This document shows, in pieces, positions 8,058 to 16,884 of a stretch of 64,000 nt of DNA. Source of the stretch: Clostridia bacterium (GTDB lineage Bacteria > Bacillota > Clostridia > Christensenellales > Borkfalkiaceae). The notes below the pieces were generated by a model. That model saw nothing but the letters and a program-made list of their open reading frames with translations, was not told the DNA's origin and searched no databases. The position numbers and the translations under genes were made by a program. Where the stretch lies: the NCBI GenBank assembly GCA_017462735.1, contig JAFTQO010000004.1, positions 1 through 64,000 on the forward strand, read 5' to 3'. Each line of letters starts with the position of its first letter. The first letter of the stretch is position 1.

Positions 8058-9155
8058 CTATTTTAAAATCTTATCTAGTTTTTCAAAATGTTTTTGTGAT
8101 TCTTGCGCAAGATACTTCGCATTGGGAAGTGTCATCGTACGGAAATTTTCCTGTGCCTCTTCAAAGGTAATTGCGTCCCCTTTTCTCAAGTCCAACACCT
8201 TGCCCGAAAAACCGATATCCTCCAATACGTGCAACGTCTTATCGCTATATACGATAGGCAATACGGGTTTCTCTGCTGCAATCGCCAAAATCGCCGCGTG
8301 GAAACGGGTCGCAATCACACTTTCCGAAGCAGATATCGCAGAGAGCACTTCTTCTTCATTGGTCCCGTCGTAAAAAACGTTTTTTACGCGAACATCCGTA
8401 TCTGGTATGCCCATTTTCTGACGCAACATCGAAATAGCCTCTTCGTCTCCTTCCAATTTTGAAAAAGAAGCAAGGGTAATCGCATAGCCATTTTGCAAAT
8501 AGCCCGTTAAAAGAGCAGACAGGTTAGACAAATAATCTTCCTCAAACACGTTTAATTGTACGTGGTCACCTTCGCCACGCTTACCGCAATTGATAAGAGA
8601 GACAAATAAGGTCTTCTCCTGCAACTCGCTTTGAGGAATTGGATAAGAAAATAAAATATCAGGAGCAATGCGAACAGTACGTACCTTAGAAAAGGTGTCG
8701 TAGGAATAGCTATCCCTAAAACTTACATCTTGCATTTTTTCAAACACCTTCGACATCCCTTCTAGATATCCTTCCGTTTTATAAGGACCCCAGTTGCATC
8801 CAATACAATGCATAGGAAAATTTTGAGCCAAATAGCCCCACCAATTGATAGATGATTGCCAGTCGGCGTATTCCATAAAAATAGAGCCGCCTATATAGAC
8901 CACCGCTTTAGATTTTCTTTGCAAAGACCTTTTATAGCGGGCAACGAGCGAGGGTCTAATCTTTTTGAGCGTGCGGACAAAAGCCCCCCTTTCGTCGACG
9001 ACGGAAAGATTTTTTATCCGTCTTAATTTTTCTTTATTTTCTTTGTCCGACCAAAGATAAAACTTCGTCTTGGGATAACGCTTACAAATCGTATGGATAA
9101 ATAAATCATCTCCCAAATTCTGTTTATCATAGGCATATAAAAAAACTCTACTCAT
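8058..9155 (-). CDS. Polysaccharide pyruvyl transferase family protein
   Basis: A 365-aa member of the polysaccharide pyruvyl transferase family (CsaB/EpsO-type fold), which can add ketal-linked pyruvate from phosphoenolpyruvate to glycans; some members act otherwise. Supporting segments are YDKQNLGDDLFI at about 9-20, YIGGSIFMEY near 95, CNWGPY near 120, and the conserved ATRFHAAI block near 285, where the basic and His residues are expected to bind phosphate. It is the only glycan-decorating enzyme of this type here. Its ATG overlaps by 8 bp the stop codon of an eroded gene remnant (9148-9337), suggesting that it was once coupled to a gene now lost. Confidence 0.88.
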   Translation of the reverse strand: MSRVFLYAYDKQNLGDDLFIHTICKRYPKTKFYLWSDKENKEKLRRIKNLSVVDERGAFVRTLKKIRPSLVARYKRSLQRKSKAVVYIGGSIFMEYADWQSSINWWGYLAQNFPMHCIGCNWGPYKTEGYLEGMSKVFEKMQDVSFRDSYSYDTFSKVRTVRIAPDILFSYPIPQSELQEKTLFVSLINCGKRGEGDHVQLNVFEEDYLSNLSALLTGYLQNGYAITLASFSKLEGDEEAISMLRQKMGIPDTDVRVKNVFYDGTNEEEVLSAISASESVIATRFHAAILAIAAEKPVLPIVYSDKTLHVLEDIGFSGKVLDLRKGDAITFEEAQENFRTMTLPNAKYLAQESQKHFEKLDKILK

Positions 9156-9337
9156 AATTGTTTCCTAAAAGGTATTTCTTGAGGAAATATTGATAATTTT
9201 CAAACCCTGTCTTTTTGTGACTTCTTAACGCTTCCTATTCTCTCAAAATCTGGACGATCATTGGAAATCTCGCAAGTATCAATACTGTTTCGAACTATTT
9301 TTTCCAAGCCTAACACCTTTGTCTGCCAATAATAACA
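9148..9337 (-). pseudogene. Eroded 3' end of an unidentified glycan-locus gene
   Basis: The 216-bp gap before the pyruvyl transferase gene is not random. One - strand frame is open from about 9337 to 9203 and reads GLEKIVRNSIDTCEIS then NDRPDFERIGSVKK. A one-base shift at an A5 run near 9212-9216 continues it as TGFENYQYFLKKYLL to a TAG at 9148-9150, which overlaps the next gene's ATG by 8 bp. This looks like about 60 C-terminal codons of a decayed gene. There is no start codon or ribosome site. The family is not recognised. Confidence 0.55.
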
Positions 9338-9371
9338 CTAAACTGTATTCCTATTTTCTTCTCTATATTTT

Positions 9372-10505
9372 TTATAAATTTGCTTTTTGTATAATAAAAT
9401 CGACTACCCTTTGACTATTCTTCCCGTCTATAGAAATATTGGCTAAATCTCGAATCTCTCGACGCTCTTTTTGTAAAACATCTTTTCCTTGAGCCACTCT
9501 TTCCAAAAACGAAATAAAGTCTTCCAACGTATAAACTTTTTCCATTCCTTTCGCCCAAAACTCATAATTTTCGACCAATCCAGGAGATTCTTTATATTTC
9601 TCAATATCTTCCCATATTGCAGCAATAGGCTTATCGCACAAGGTAAAATCATAATAGATGGACGAATAATCGGTAATCAAGGCATCACACGATCCAACAA
9701 ATTGATACGAAGAAACATTGTTCTTAACAAAAAACGAATCGTCAATGAAGCGTATATTGCTTAAATGCAAATCTTTAACATAACTCAAATTTTGCGCAAA
9801 ATGTGGTTTTAAAACCAATAAAACATTTAATTTTTTTGCAGCCTCATTGAGGTTCTTTGCTTGCTCCTCATCGTGAATAACGGGCAATGAATTCCCTTTG
9901 ACTTCAAATCCATCTTTTCTTTGACGATATGTAGGATACCAAACTACGATTTTTTTACAATCAGTTCCCAAAATAGAACGAACATCGATTTTTGAATTAG
10001 TCAACTCATCATTTCGAGGAAATCCAAGCGCAATCGCTTTTTCTTTAGCAAAACATAATTCGTAAGATTGCAGATCAAAAACGTCCTTACTTGCCAGCAA
10101 ACAGTAATCCATCTCTTTGGGTATATTATAGTAATTTCTTACACTTTTTAACGCCGTCCCATGGGTAAGATATATACAAAACTGTTTTTTATCTTTTTTA
10201 ATCAAGACTTCATTACAACTTATTTTTGCTTTTGCATACCAATCATAGCGATTTCCTTTTCGACTCTTCACATAAACAAATTCGACATTTTTATGTTCAG
10301 ACTTAAAGTTATTCACCTTTTCTTTATCCCAAATCAGCCAAACCAATTTATACTTTTTATTAAGGCCTCTTTTCAGCATTTCGTCAAAAATCCCTTTCGT
10401 GTTATCCGAAAGCACGGGCACACTCTCAAAAGCAATTACATCTATTAATTTCTTGTTTTTCTCTATTTTCTTATACCAAAGCCATTGAATTAATCTTCGA
10501 ATCAT
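9372..10505 (-). CDS. CDP-glycerol/polyol-phosphate transferase family protein (TagB/TagF-like)
   Basis: A 377-aa protein of the CDP-glycerol:poly(glycerophosphate) glycerophosphotransferase family, which adds glycerol- or ribitol-phosphate to teichoic-acid-like glycans. THGTALK at 114-120, GFPRNDEL near 160, VLKPHF near 235 and ITDYSSIYYDF near 280 are the family's catalytic and CDP-binding segments. The ATG at 10505 is chosen because GAGG precedes it at proper spacing; ATGs at 10511 and 10517 are alternatives. By eye the gene is clearly more AT-rich than its neighbours, is flanked by AT-rich gaps (10506-10614 and 9156-9371) and abuts a gene remnant, so recent acquisition is likely. Confidence 0.88.
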   Translation of the reverse strand: MIRRLIQWLWYKKIEKNKKLIDVIAFESVPVLSDNTKGIFDEMLKRGLNKKYKLVWLIWDKEKVNNFKSEHKNVEFVYVKSRKGNRYDWYAKAKISCNEVLIKKDKKQFCIYLTHGTALKSVRNYYNIPKEMDYCLLASKDVFDLQSYELCFAKEKAIALGFPRNDELTNSKIDVRSILGTDCKKIVVWYPTYRQRKDGFEVKGNSLPVIHDEEQAKNLNEAAKKLNVLLVLKPHFAQNLSYVKDLHLSNIRFIDDSFFVKNNVSSYQFVGSCDALITDYSSIYYDFTLCDKPIAAIWEDIEKYKESPGLVENYEFWAKGMEKVYTLEDFISFLERVAQGKDVLQKERREIRDLANISIDGKNSQRVVDFIIQKANL

Positions 10506-10614
10506 AATCATCCTCATTTATTTTGATCGTTCTATTACTACTCATTAAGCTTGACGAATTTTTGCACAATTTTTATCCAACAGTTCCTATCATAAAGAAA
10601 TATCATCTTAATAA

Positions 10615-11895
10615 TTAGTCTTCTTTTTTCGGCTTTTTCATCTTAGGCAATTTAGAATCACCCCAATACCTTCTATTCCATCTCATATTATACGGCATTT
10701 CCGTTTCCTCGATTTGGAAAGCAAATGCCCCAGCCACGAAATCATGTCTAATTTGTATATCATTTGTAAATTCAAATAATACGATATCACATTGATATTC
10801 TCCTGGCGCAAACGATTTCGTATCAAAAGTAAAGCGCAAAACATTATCGCCAACCTTAAGCGAATATGTATCCGAAAAAGCGGTTCCAACCACGTTTCCG
10901 CTATTGCTTTTTACAACCATTCTAAGCAATATGTTATCGCTAGCCTCGGTACATTTAACTCCAAGTGAAACGTCTAAATCTGCCTCATCCAAAATCTTTC
11001 CAGACTTTAACTTAATCGTTTGCATACGGAATTTATCCGTACAAGCACCACTACGCGGCAATTCAGATAATTCATAATAATTTTTGGCTTCTATCTTTTG
11101 CGCATTACTATAAACCAAAATCGCTTCTTCCACGTCCCCTTCAAAAACAACTTTGCCTTTGCTAAGCACAATACACCTATCGCAAAGCTGACGAATTGTA
11201 CTCATATTGTGGCTAACGTAAAGAACCGTACGTCCGTCTTCTTTTGCTGCCTCTCTCATCTTCTTTAAACACTTTTGTTGGAAGTTGACGTCCCCGACAG
11301 CCAAAACCTCGTCCATAATCATAATTTCCGCATCCAAGTGCGCTGCAACGGCAAAGGCAAGTTTTACAAACATCCCGGAAGAATATCTTTTTACGGGTGT
11401 ATCAATAAATTCTCTAACTTCCGAAAACTCAATAATTTGTTCCATCTTTGCATCGATTTCTGCCTTTGTCATCCCCAAAATCGCACCGTTAAGATAGACG
11501 TTTTCACGCCCCGTCATCTCTTGATGGAAACCAGTCCCCACTTCAAGCATGGACGCAATACGTCCGTTGATGTCAATTTCACCTTCCGTAGGAGCCGTAA
11601 CGCGCGACAAAAGTTTGAGCATAGTCGATTTACCTGCCCCATTCCCGCCAATAATCCCAACGGCTTCTCCTTTATAAACAGTCAAATCAATGCCGTTCAG
11701 CGCAAAAAACGTCTGACCAATCAGGCGTTGGTCTGCCCCTATTTTTGAGTTAGGATCTTCTTTTTTTCTAATACGCGCCCACCAACTTTGTAAATCCGCG
11801 CGAAGAGAGCCCCCACCAATTTGACCGAGGCGGTATCTCTTTTTTACTCCTGTCAATTTTACTGCAATTTCACGGTTTTCTGCTAAATTTTCCAT
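10615..11895 (-). CDS. ABC transporter ATPase for glycan export (Wzt/TagH-like) with C-terminal domain
   Basis: The ATP-binding half of a polysaccharide/teichoic-acid-type ABC exporter, 426 aa. Walker A GGNGAGKST is at 83-91, the signature YSSGM at 171-175, Walker B IMIMDEVLAVGD at 191-202 and the H-loop SHN at 228-230. Residues from about 270 form an extra beta-rich domain like the Wzt C-terminal carbohydrate-binding domain, which in Wzt proteins recognises a finished glycan end; this role is inferred here. It follows the permease gene by 20 bp. The permease-ATPase order and the lack of periplasmic subunits fit export rather than import. Confidence 0.94.
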   Translation of the reverse strand: MENLAENREIAVKLTGVKKRYRLGQIGGGSLRADLQSWWARIRKKEDPNSKIGADQRLIGQTFFALNGIDLTVYKGEAVGIIGGNGAGKSTMLKLLSRVTAPTEGEIDINGRIASMLEVGTGFHQEMTGRENVYLNGAILGMTKAEIDAKMEQIIEFSEVREFIDTPVKRYSSGMFVKLAFAVAAHLDAEIMIMDEVLAVGDVNFQQKCLKKMREAAKEDGRTVLYVSHNMSTIRQLCDRCIVLSKGKVVFEGDVEEAILVYSNAQKIEAKNYYELSELPRSGACTDKFRMQTIKLKSGKILDEADLDVSLGVKCTEASDNILLRMVVKSNSGNVVGTAFSDTYSLKVGDNVLRFTFDTKSFAPGEYQCDIVLFEFTNDIQIRHDFVAGAFAFQIEETEMPYNMRWNRRYWGDSKLPKMKKPKKED

Positions 11896-11915
11896 AGTAT
11901 TTCCCTCACTCCTTC

Positions 11916-12764
11916 TTAAACGGTATCCATAAAGTTTCTTTCTACTTTATTGAAAATCATAATACCAAACAACAACACCAAAAGGGTAACGCCAGCAGAA
12001 ATCCCATACCATAAAGGTAAAATTGTACCCTGCCCGAGAATAGCATAGCGGATTAATTCCATCGGTTGCGTAACAGGATTGATTAACATAACCGTACGCA
12101 ACGCACCATCGGCAGGAAGCCCATATACAACAGGCGTAATATACATCCAAAGCGAAACACCGAAAGTAACTAAGATTGATAAGTCTCTATATTTCGTCGT
12201 CATACTAGAAACAATAAGTCCAACGCCCAAACCAAACATCCCTAAATGCAACAATGCCACGGGAATCAAGGACCAGGCCCACCAAATAGGAGACACTTGA
12301 CCTACGATCAGATAGTAAACCATAAAACCAACCACCAACAGCATCTGTACAAAGAATTGAATTATAGCCGAAATCATATTAGAAATTGGCACAGTAAGCC
12401 TCGGGAAATACACTTTCCCGAAAACCCCTGCATTTGCCGTGAAGGTTGAAGCATTTTGATTGACGCATGACGAGAAGAAAATCCAAATAGCGTTACTTGT
12501 CAAATAGAAAAGTATCGTCGGAACCCCAGCAGGAGAAAGCCCTGCCATCCCGCCAAAGACGAACGCATACAACAAGGAACTAACCAGTGGGTTTAAAAAA
12601 ATCCATAAAGGGCCTAATATCGTTTGCTTATAAGAAACAAATAACGTGCGCTTGGTGAACAGCCAAATTAAATCGCGGTATTTCCATGTCTCTTTTAAAT
12701 TTAAACTAAACAGTTTGTGCTTAGATGATATGTGTGTATGATACTTATTAGAGGAAATATTCAC
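11916..12764 (-). CDS. ABC-2 type permease for glycan export (Wzm/TagG-like)
   Basis: The 282-aa membrane half of the exporter. WKYRDLIWLFTKRTLFVSYK at about 27-46 is the typical cytoplasmic entry helix, followed by about six membrane segments and the conserved LGPLWIFLNP near 51-60. It should flip lipid-linked glycan across the membrane, powered by the ATPase encoded next. The start is a GTG with AGGAG 8 bases upstream. A 56-bp gap separates it from the preceding GT2, one of the wider gaps in the operon; no clear internal promoter was found there. Confidence 0.93.
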   Translation of the reverse strand: MNISSNKYHTHISSKHKLFSLNLKETWKYRDLIWLFTKRTLFVSYKQTILGPLWIFLNPLVSSLLYAFVFGGMAGLSPAGVPTILFYLTSNAIWIFFSSCVNQNASTFTANAGVFGKVYFPRLTVPISNMISAIIQFFVQMLLVVGFMVYYLIVGQVSPIWWAWSLIPVALLHLGMFGLGVGLIVSSMTTKYRDLSILVTFGVSLWMYITPVVYGLPADGALRTVMLINPVTQPMELIRYAILGQGTILPLWYGISAGVTLLVLLFGIMIFNKVERNFMDTV

Positions 12765-12820
12765 AATTAGTTCTCCTAAATATATTTTCGCTTTTTTTCG
12801 TAAAATGCTTTATCTCATCC

Positions 12821-13786
12821 TCATTTTCCTATCCCTAAGAGGTTGCGCAGGCGCGCGCAAAAGACGGGTGAAAAATATAATAGTTTATACCAAAATTTAT
12901 ACTTGGCATTAAGCGATAAACGTTTACCTTTTACCTTAGGCGTGCTTTTAATCATTGCCTTTATTTTTTTTACCGTTTGCTTCTTGACGGCGCCTTTTAA
13001 ATGCCTTAATACGTTTTGCAAATGCCAAAGCGCCACAAAGGCGAATTGTCTGTCTAATAAATCTGTCAAGTCACTATACTTTCGCAAATAAAGTTTTCGC
13101 TCGTATAGTGCATCCAGCCCGTCCAATCTACGGATGTTATAGCCAACGCCGATGATACTACTGCCTCTTTGCAGGTAGTTGTATAATGGTTCCTTGATCG
13201 AAACAATCTTTTTCGCCCTATCAAAGACACGGTACGTCCAAAATTCGTCTTCATTATACTTTCCCTTCTCGAATAAAATCCCGTCTATCACTTCACGACG
13301 ATATAACTTATTCCAAACCGTTTGAAACAAGCCCTTTTCTTGTACAAGCATCGCAAGCGCCGAGAGGGTATCAAAACAGTTGTCTTGACTTTGACGCAAT
13401 TTCAACTCGTTCCCTTCTTCGTCCACATAACGGGTCCCGCATTCGGCAATTTCCGCGTTTTGCACCGTCATTGCAGTAAGTAATTTTTCGTAAAACGTCG
13501 GTTCGATGTAATCGTCGCTGTCGATAAAAGAAACGTACTCGCCTGTGACATAAGGAATCCCTGCGTTACGAGCGTCAGAAAGTCCGCCGTTTTCTTTATG
13601 TACGACCTTGATACGTGCGTCTTTTTTTGCCCACTCGTCACAAATTATAGGACAATTATCTTTGGACCCGTCGTCCACTAAAATAATTTCCAAATCTTTG
13701 TGCGTTTGGGTTACGAGACTTTCGATGCATTTATCTAAATATTTTTCCACCCCATAAATGGGGACGATAACGCTAATTAAACTCAT
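12821..13786 (-). CDS. Glycosyltransferase family 2
   Basis: A 321-aa GT2 transferase starting MSLISVIVPIYG. This ATG overlaps the upstream stop by 4 bp (ATGA) and has GGAG 5 bases before it, so it is preferred over a start 18 bp upstream. LVDDGSKDNCPII at 36-48, ENGGLSDARNAGI at 65-77 and the DXD motif in IDSDDYI at 88-94 are intact. The C-terminal region is strongly basic (KKQTVKKIKAMIK) and may rest on the membrane. Donor unknown. Confidence 0.92.
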   Translation of the reverse strand: MSLISVIVPIYGVEKYLDKCIESLVTQTHKDLEIILVDDGSKDNCPIICDEWAKKDARIKVVHKENGGLSDARNAGIPYVTGEYVSFIDSDDYIEPTFYEKLLTAMTVQNAEIAECGTRYVDEEGNELKLRQSQDNCFDTLSALAMLVQEKGLFQTVWNKLYRREVIDGILFEKGKYNEDEFWTYRVFDRAKKIVSIKEPLYNYLQRGSSIIGVGYNIRRLDGLDALYERKLYLRKYSDLTDLLDRQFAFVALWHLQNVLRHLKGAVKKQTVKKIKAMIKSTPKVKGKRLSLNAKYKFWYKLLYFSPVFCARLRNLLGIGK

Positions 13787-14790
13787 GCCCACTCCTTTTG
13801 GCATGTTTGGTTCTTGGAATGCCGCTTTCGATACTGTTTATGCACCCATCGATAGCTTGCTGGCCAAATGCATACCCAGAGTGCACATATTTTATATCTT
13901 TTACTATAATGCTTTTCTCGCAATATCTCTTTTAAACTTTTTCTTAACCGTTTCCTTATTACTTTTCTTGCTTCTTTCACTTCTTTTTTATGATAACAAG
14001 ACACAGATGCACTATCAATCAAATAATAAGCAAGACGATTTTTAACAAGTTCTTGCAATTCTTTATCATCCGCCAACCCATGATTTAAAATATCCAATAC
14101 TTTTATCGGATCCAATAACATACGCGCATTCACCGCACAGGAAGCGCATCCTTTTCTGTAAAGATAACTATATGGACAAAAATCTTCATAGACAGACTGA
14201 CGAGATTTTCTAAACAAATAAAAGTTCATCAACATATCTTCATTGATTTTAATGGAAACATCTAACCAGTCCTGTAATCCATCAAACAAATGCCTACGAA
14301 AGAGTTTATTGCAGAGACTCGGTTCCATAAAAGTCGCTTCAATTAAATCCTTATAACCACTCCTTGTATCTTGGTATATTTTCTTCCCCGTGTTGTACAC
14401 ATAAACGATAGTTCCGTTTTTAAGTCGTTTTTTATAACCGCAATGAGAAATATCAATCTCGTCCGTTGCGTTATTATACAGTCTTTCGTACATATCAACG
14501 TCAATCATATCGTCGCCGTCAATAAAGCCAATCCACTCCCCTTGTGCTACGTTGAGCCCTGTAAAACGTGCCTTTGTAACCCCACCGTTTTCTTGATGGA
14601 TGACTTTTATCCTTTTATCCTTTGACGCATATTCGTCCAACACTGTGCCCGTCTCGTCTTTGCTACCGTCGTTGACACAAATAATCTCTAAATTTTGATA
14701 AGTTTGCGCCAAAACGCTATCCAAACACTTACCAACATATGGCGCTATGTTATAGCATGGGATGATAACGGATATCAAAAGTTTATCCAT
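13783..14790 (-). CDS. Glycosyltransferase family 2 (DGDD variant)
   Basis: A 335-aa GT2 transferase: ISVIIPCYNIAPY at 6-18, VNDGSKDETG at 39-48, ENGGVTKARFTGL at 67-79. The metal-binding motif is FIDGDDM at 89-95, so the DXD is DGD rather than the DSD of most neighbours. The C-terminal 70 residues are rich in Lys and Arg with aromatic residues (WPASYRWVHKQYRKR), suggesting membrane-surface binding. It lies 9 bp after a GT4 gene and overlaps the next GT2 by 4 bp. Confidence 0.92.
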   Translation of the reverse strand: MDKLLISVIIPCYNIAPYVGKCLDSVLAQTYQNLEIICVNDGSKDETGTVLDEYASKDKRIKVIHQENGGVTKARFTGLNVAQGEWIGFIDGDDMIDVDMYERLYNNATDEIDISHCGYKKRLKNGTIVYVYNTGKKIYQDTRSGYKDLIEATFMEPSLCNKLFRRHLFDGLQDWLDVSIKINEDMLMNFYLFRKSRQSVYEDFCPYSYLYRKGCASCAVNARMLLDPIKVLDILNHGLADDKELQELVKNRLAYYLIDSASVSCYHKKEVKEARKVIRKRLRKSLKEILREKHYSKRYKICALWVCIWPASYRWVHKQYRKRHSKNQTCQKEWA

Positions 14791-14799
14791 ATGTACTCC

Positions 14800-15909
14800 T
14801 TACAAGTTATCTACAAATTCTTCAAAAGCCCGCACCGTCTCTACACGGCAAAACTTTTTACCGCGCTCTTGCGCTTGTTGCTTATAATGCGCCATAAGTT
14901 CGGGATTAGCCAGCAGTTTCTTTACCCCTTCGTAAAGAGCCTCTTCGCTGTTTTCCGTCACAATACCGTACTCGTCATTGTCGCCAAGTTGCTCTTTCAT
15001 CCCAGAGCACTCCGTCGTCACAACGGGTACGCCTAATACAAGCGCTTCCGTCGTTGCCGTCGAAAATCCTTCCCTAAGGGAGGAACATACGTAAGCGTCA
15101 CAACGGGAGACGTAAGCATACGGATTGTCTTTAAACCCAAGCAGATGGAAGGTAGCCTCCACCGAAAGTTCTTTAATCAAACTTTCGAGTTTTGCCTGTT
15201 CTTCCCCCACGCCCATAATATAGACGTTGTGCGGATATCCGTCCTCTAAAAGTCTCTTATGGATGCGGACAAGCCTATCAAAAGCCTTTACGGGGATGAG
15301 TTTCCCTGCAGAACAAAAATTGACACCTTGAAAATCGACATCCTTAGGTTCTTCTTTTGCCTTTTCGACGATTTGTTCCGTTTCGTTGACGTTATAGAGA
15401 ATTTTTACCTCTTGTTTGCTTGCAAATTTTTGTTCAAACCCTTCTTTGACCGTTTTACCACAAGCGACGATTTCGTCAAAGGAGGCATAACACTTCGCAC
15501 CTTCTTTCATAGAACGGAATCCTATTTTCGCTACCTCGTCCGTGATAAATTGCGTATGCAACACACAAACCTTTTTTATCTCTTTGTCGGGACAACCCGC
15601 TACAACGCGCGCCGTCGGCCCTTCTAAGTACGAAATGACGACGTCGTATTTTTCTTTGACTACACGCTTATATAAAAATTTCGGCGAAAACAATTTCATC
15701 AGCACCGTCATACCGCGAGGCTGACGCTTCCACCCGCCGATATAACGGACGTGAGGACGCAAAGCGCCACGATGAACGCCTACGTCAAAGAGGGTCTGCA
15801 CCGTCACATCGTACTTATCTTGCGATAAGTTGTTGACGAGATTGACAAGCACCTTTTCCGCACCGCCGTGCTTTAAATTGGGGATTAAAAACAAAATCTT
15901 TTTTTTCAT
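14800..15909 (-). CDS. Glycosyltransferase family 4
   Basis: A 369-aa GT-B transferase. The acceptor-domain motif NLKHGGAEKVLVNLVNNL (11-28) is typical of GT4 enzymes acting on lipid-linked sugars. FCSAGKLIPVKAFDRL near 195 opens the donor domain, and SLREGFSTATTEAL near 290 contains the E-x7-E catalytic and nucleotide-binding region. Its ATG overlaps the previous stop by 4 bp. Donor unknown; galactosyl, GalNAc and glucosyl transferases all share this pattern. Confidence 0.93.
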   Translation of the reverse strand: MKKKILFLIPNLKHGGAEKVLVNLVNNLSQDKYDVTVQTLFDVGVHRGALRPHVRYIGGWKRQPRGMTVLMKLFSPKFLYKRVVKEKYDVVISYLEGPTARVVAGCPDKEIKKVCVLHTQFITDEVAKIGFRSMKEGAKCYASFDEIVACGKTVKEGFEQKFASKQEVKILYNVNETEQIVEKAKEEPKDVDFQGVNFCSAGKLIPVKAFDRLVRIHKRLLEDGYPHNVYIMGVGEEQAKLESLIKELSVEATFHLLGFKDNPYAYVSRCDAYVCSSLREGFSTATTEALVLGVPVVTTECSGMKEQLGDNDEYGIVTENSEEALYEGVKKLLANPELMAHYKQQAQERGKKFCRVETVRAFEEFVDNL

Positions 15910-16871
15910 TGCTCGTTCTTCTTTAAATTTTTAATATACCGCTTTCCGTCTTTATATCCTGCCTTAAAGGCTTTGGCTTCTGCTTTTTTATCTTTATTTC
16001 TAAAAGATGAAAGGAAATTAAACAACCTCAACGTTGTCATCGAATATTTAAACGCAATGCGAGCACAAACTCTACCCCAAGCATTTTTTTGCTGTTTTAA
16101 GACATACAAATACCAGAAAACAGTCTTATTTCGAGAATTAGCAAATGCCGCTTTAACCGCGCGCTCTGGCGAAGAGGAGCCTGCATCCAAATGCGTAAAT
16201 CTTGCCTCCGTTACACAAAAAATATTAAATCCTTTCAAATGGAATTTATAGAACATTACCTGGTCGTCATAAAGCGCATAATCGGTATCTTCCAACCATT
16301 TATCTGCTCTAAAATCAATATCGATAAAATCTTGTTTTTTACAAAAACAACAAATCCCTGCAGCGCTTTCCGCTTTTAAATAACCTGTCATCTTATTTTC
16401 GTCATAATGGTTGTATGACCAACCGCCAGACTTTAAAATTTTAGTGTAATGGTCTTTATTAAAAATTGTAGGAACTGCACTTGCTGTAATAGCAGGCACA
16501 ATCTTTTTCATCCCTTTTTTGGGAGGTAACATCCAAAGTTGAGGCGGAAAAGTAACACGGCAAAGTCCTTCTTCTATCGGTTTTGCCATTTTTTGAATAA
16601 AATCCGGTTCAAATTCTACATCATCGTCGAGAAAGAGCAAATATTCGCTTTCCGCCTGTTCTCCACCAAAAATACGCTGTTCCAACATTCCGCGCTTACT
16701 AAATATAAACTTTTCGTATCCCAATTGCTCAGGAGGCAAATTATAACCTTCCGGTAAAACAACCACTACTTCCTTGGGCGGAATAGTTAATTTTTCGATA
16801 CTGTCAAGTAGTTTTTGATATTTTTCACCCGCTTTTCCAACCGTCCTAATAACAATCGAATATTCTATCAT
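15906..16871 (-). CDS. Glycosyltransferase family 2-like protein
   Basis: A 321-aa GT-A type protein starting MIEYSIVIRTVGKAG. That ATG has GGAG 6 bases upstream; the open frame extends another 64 codons upstream, but through the neighbouring gene and without family sequence. FLDDDVEF near 95-102 is the metal-binding DXD, and WLEDTDYALYDDQVMFYK near 215-232 is a likely acceptor or base region. It differs from the neighbouring GT2s in lacking the VDDGS block, so it belongs to another GT2 subgroup. It starts 13 bp after the EpsG-like gene and overlaps the following GT4 by 4 bp. Confidence 0.85.
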   Translation of the reverse strand: MIEYSIVIRTVGKAGEKYQKLLDSIEKLTIPPKEVVVVLPEGYNLPPEQLGYEKFIFSKRGMLEQRIFGGEQAESEYLLFLDDDVEFEPDFIQKMAKPIEEGLCRVTFPPQLWMLPPKKGMKKIVPAITASAVPTIFNKDHYTKILKSGGWSYNHYDENKMTGYLKAESAAGICCFCKKQDFIDIDFRADKWLEDTDYALYDDQVMFYKFHLKGFNIFCVTEARFTHLDAGSSSPERAVKAAFANSRNKTVFWYLYVLKQQKNAWGRVCARIAFKYSMTTLRLFNFLSSFRNKDKKAEAKAFKAGYKDGKRYIKNLKKNEQ

Positions 16872-16884
16872 GAATTTCTCCTTT

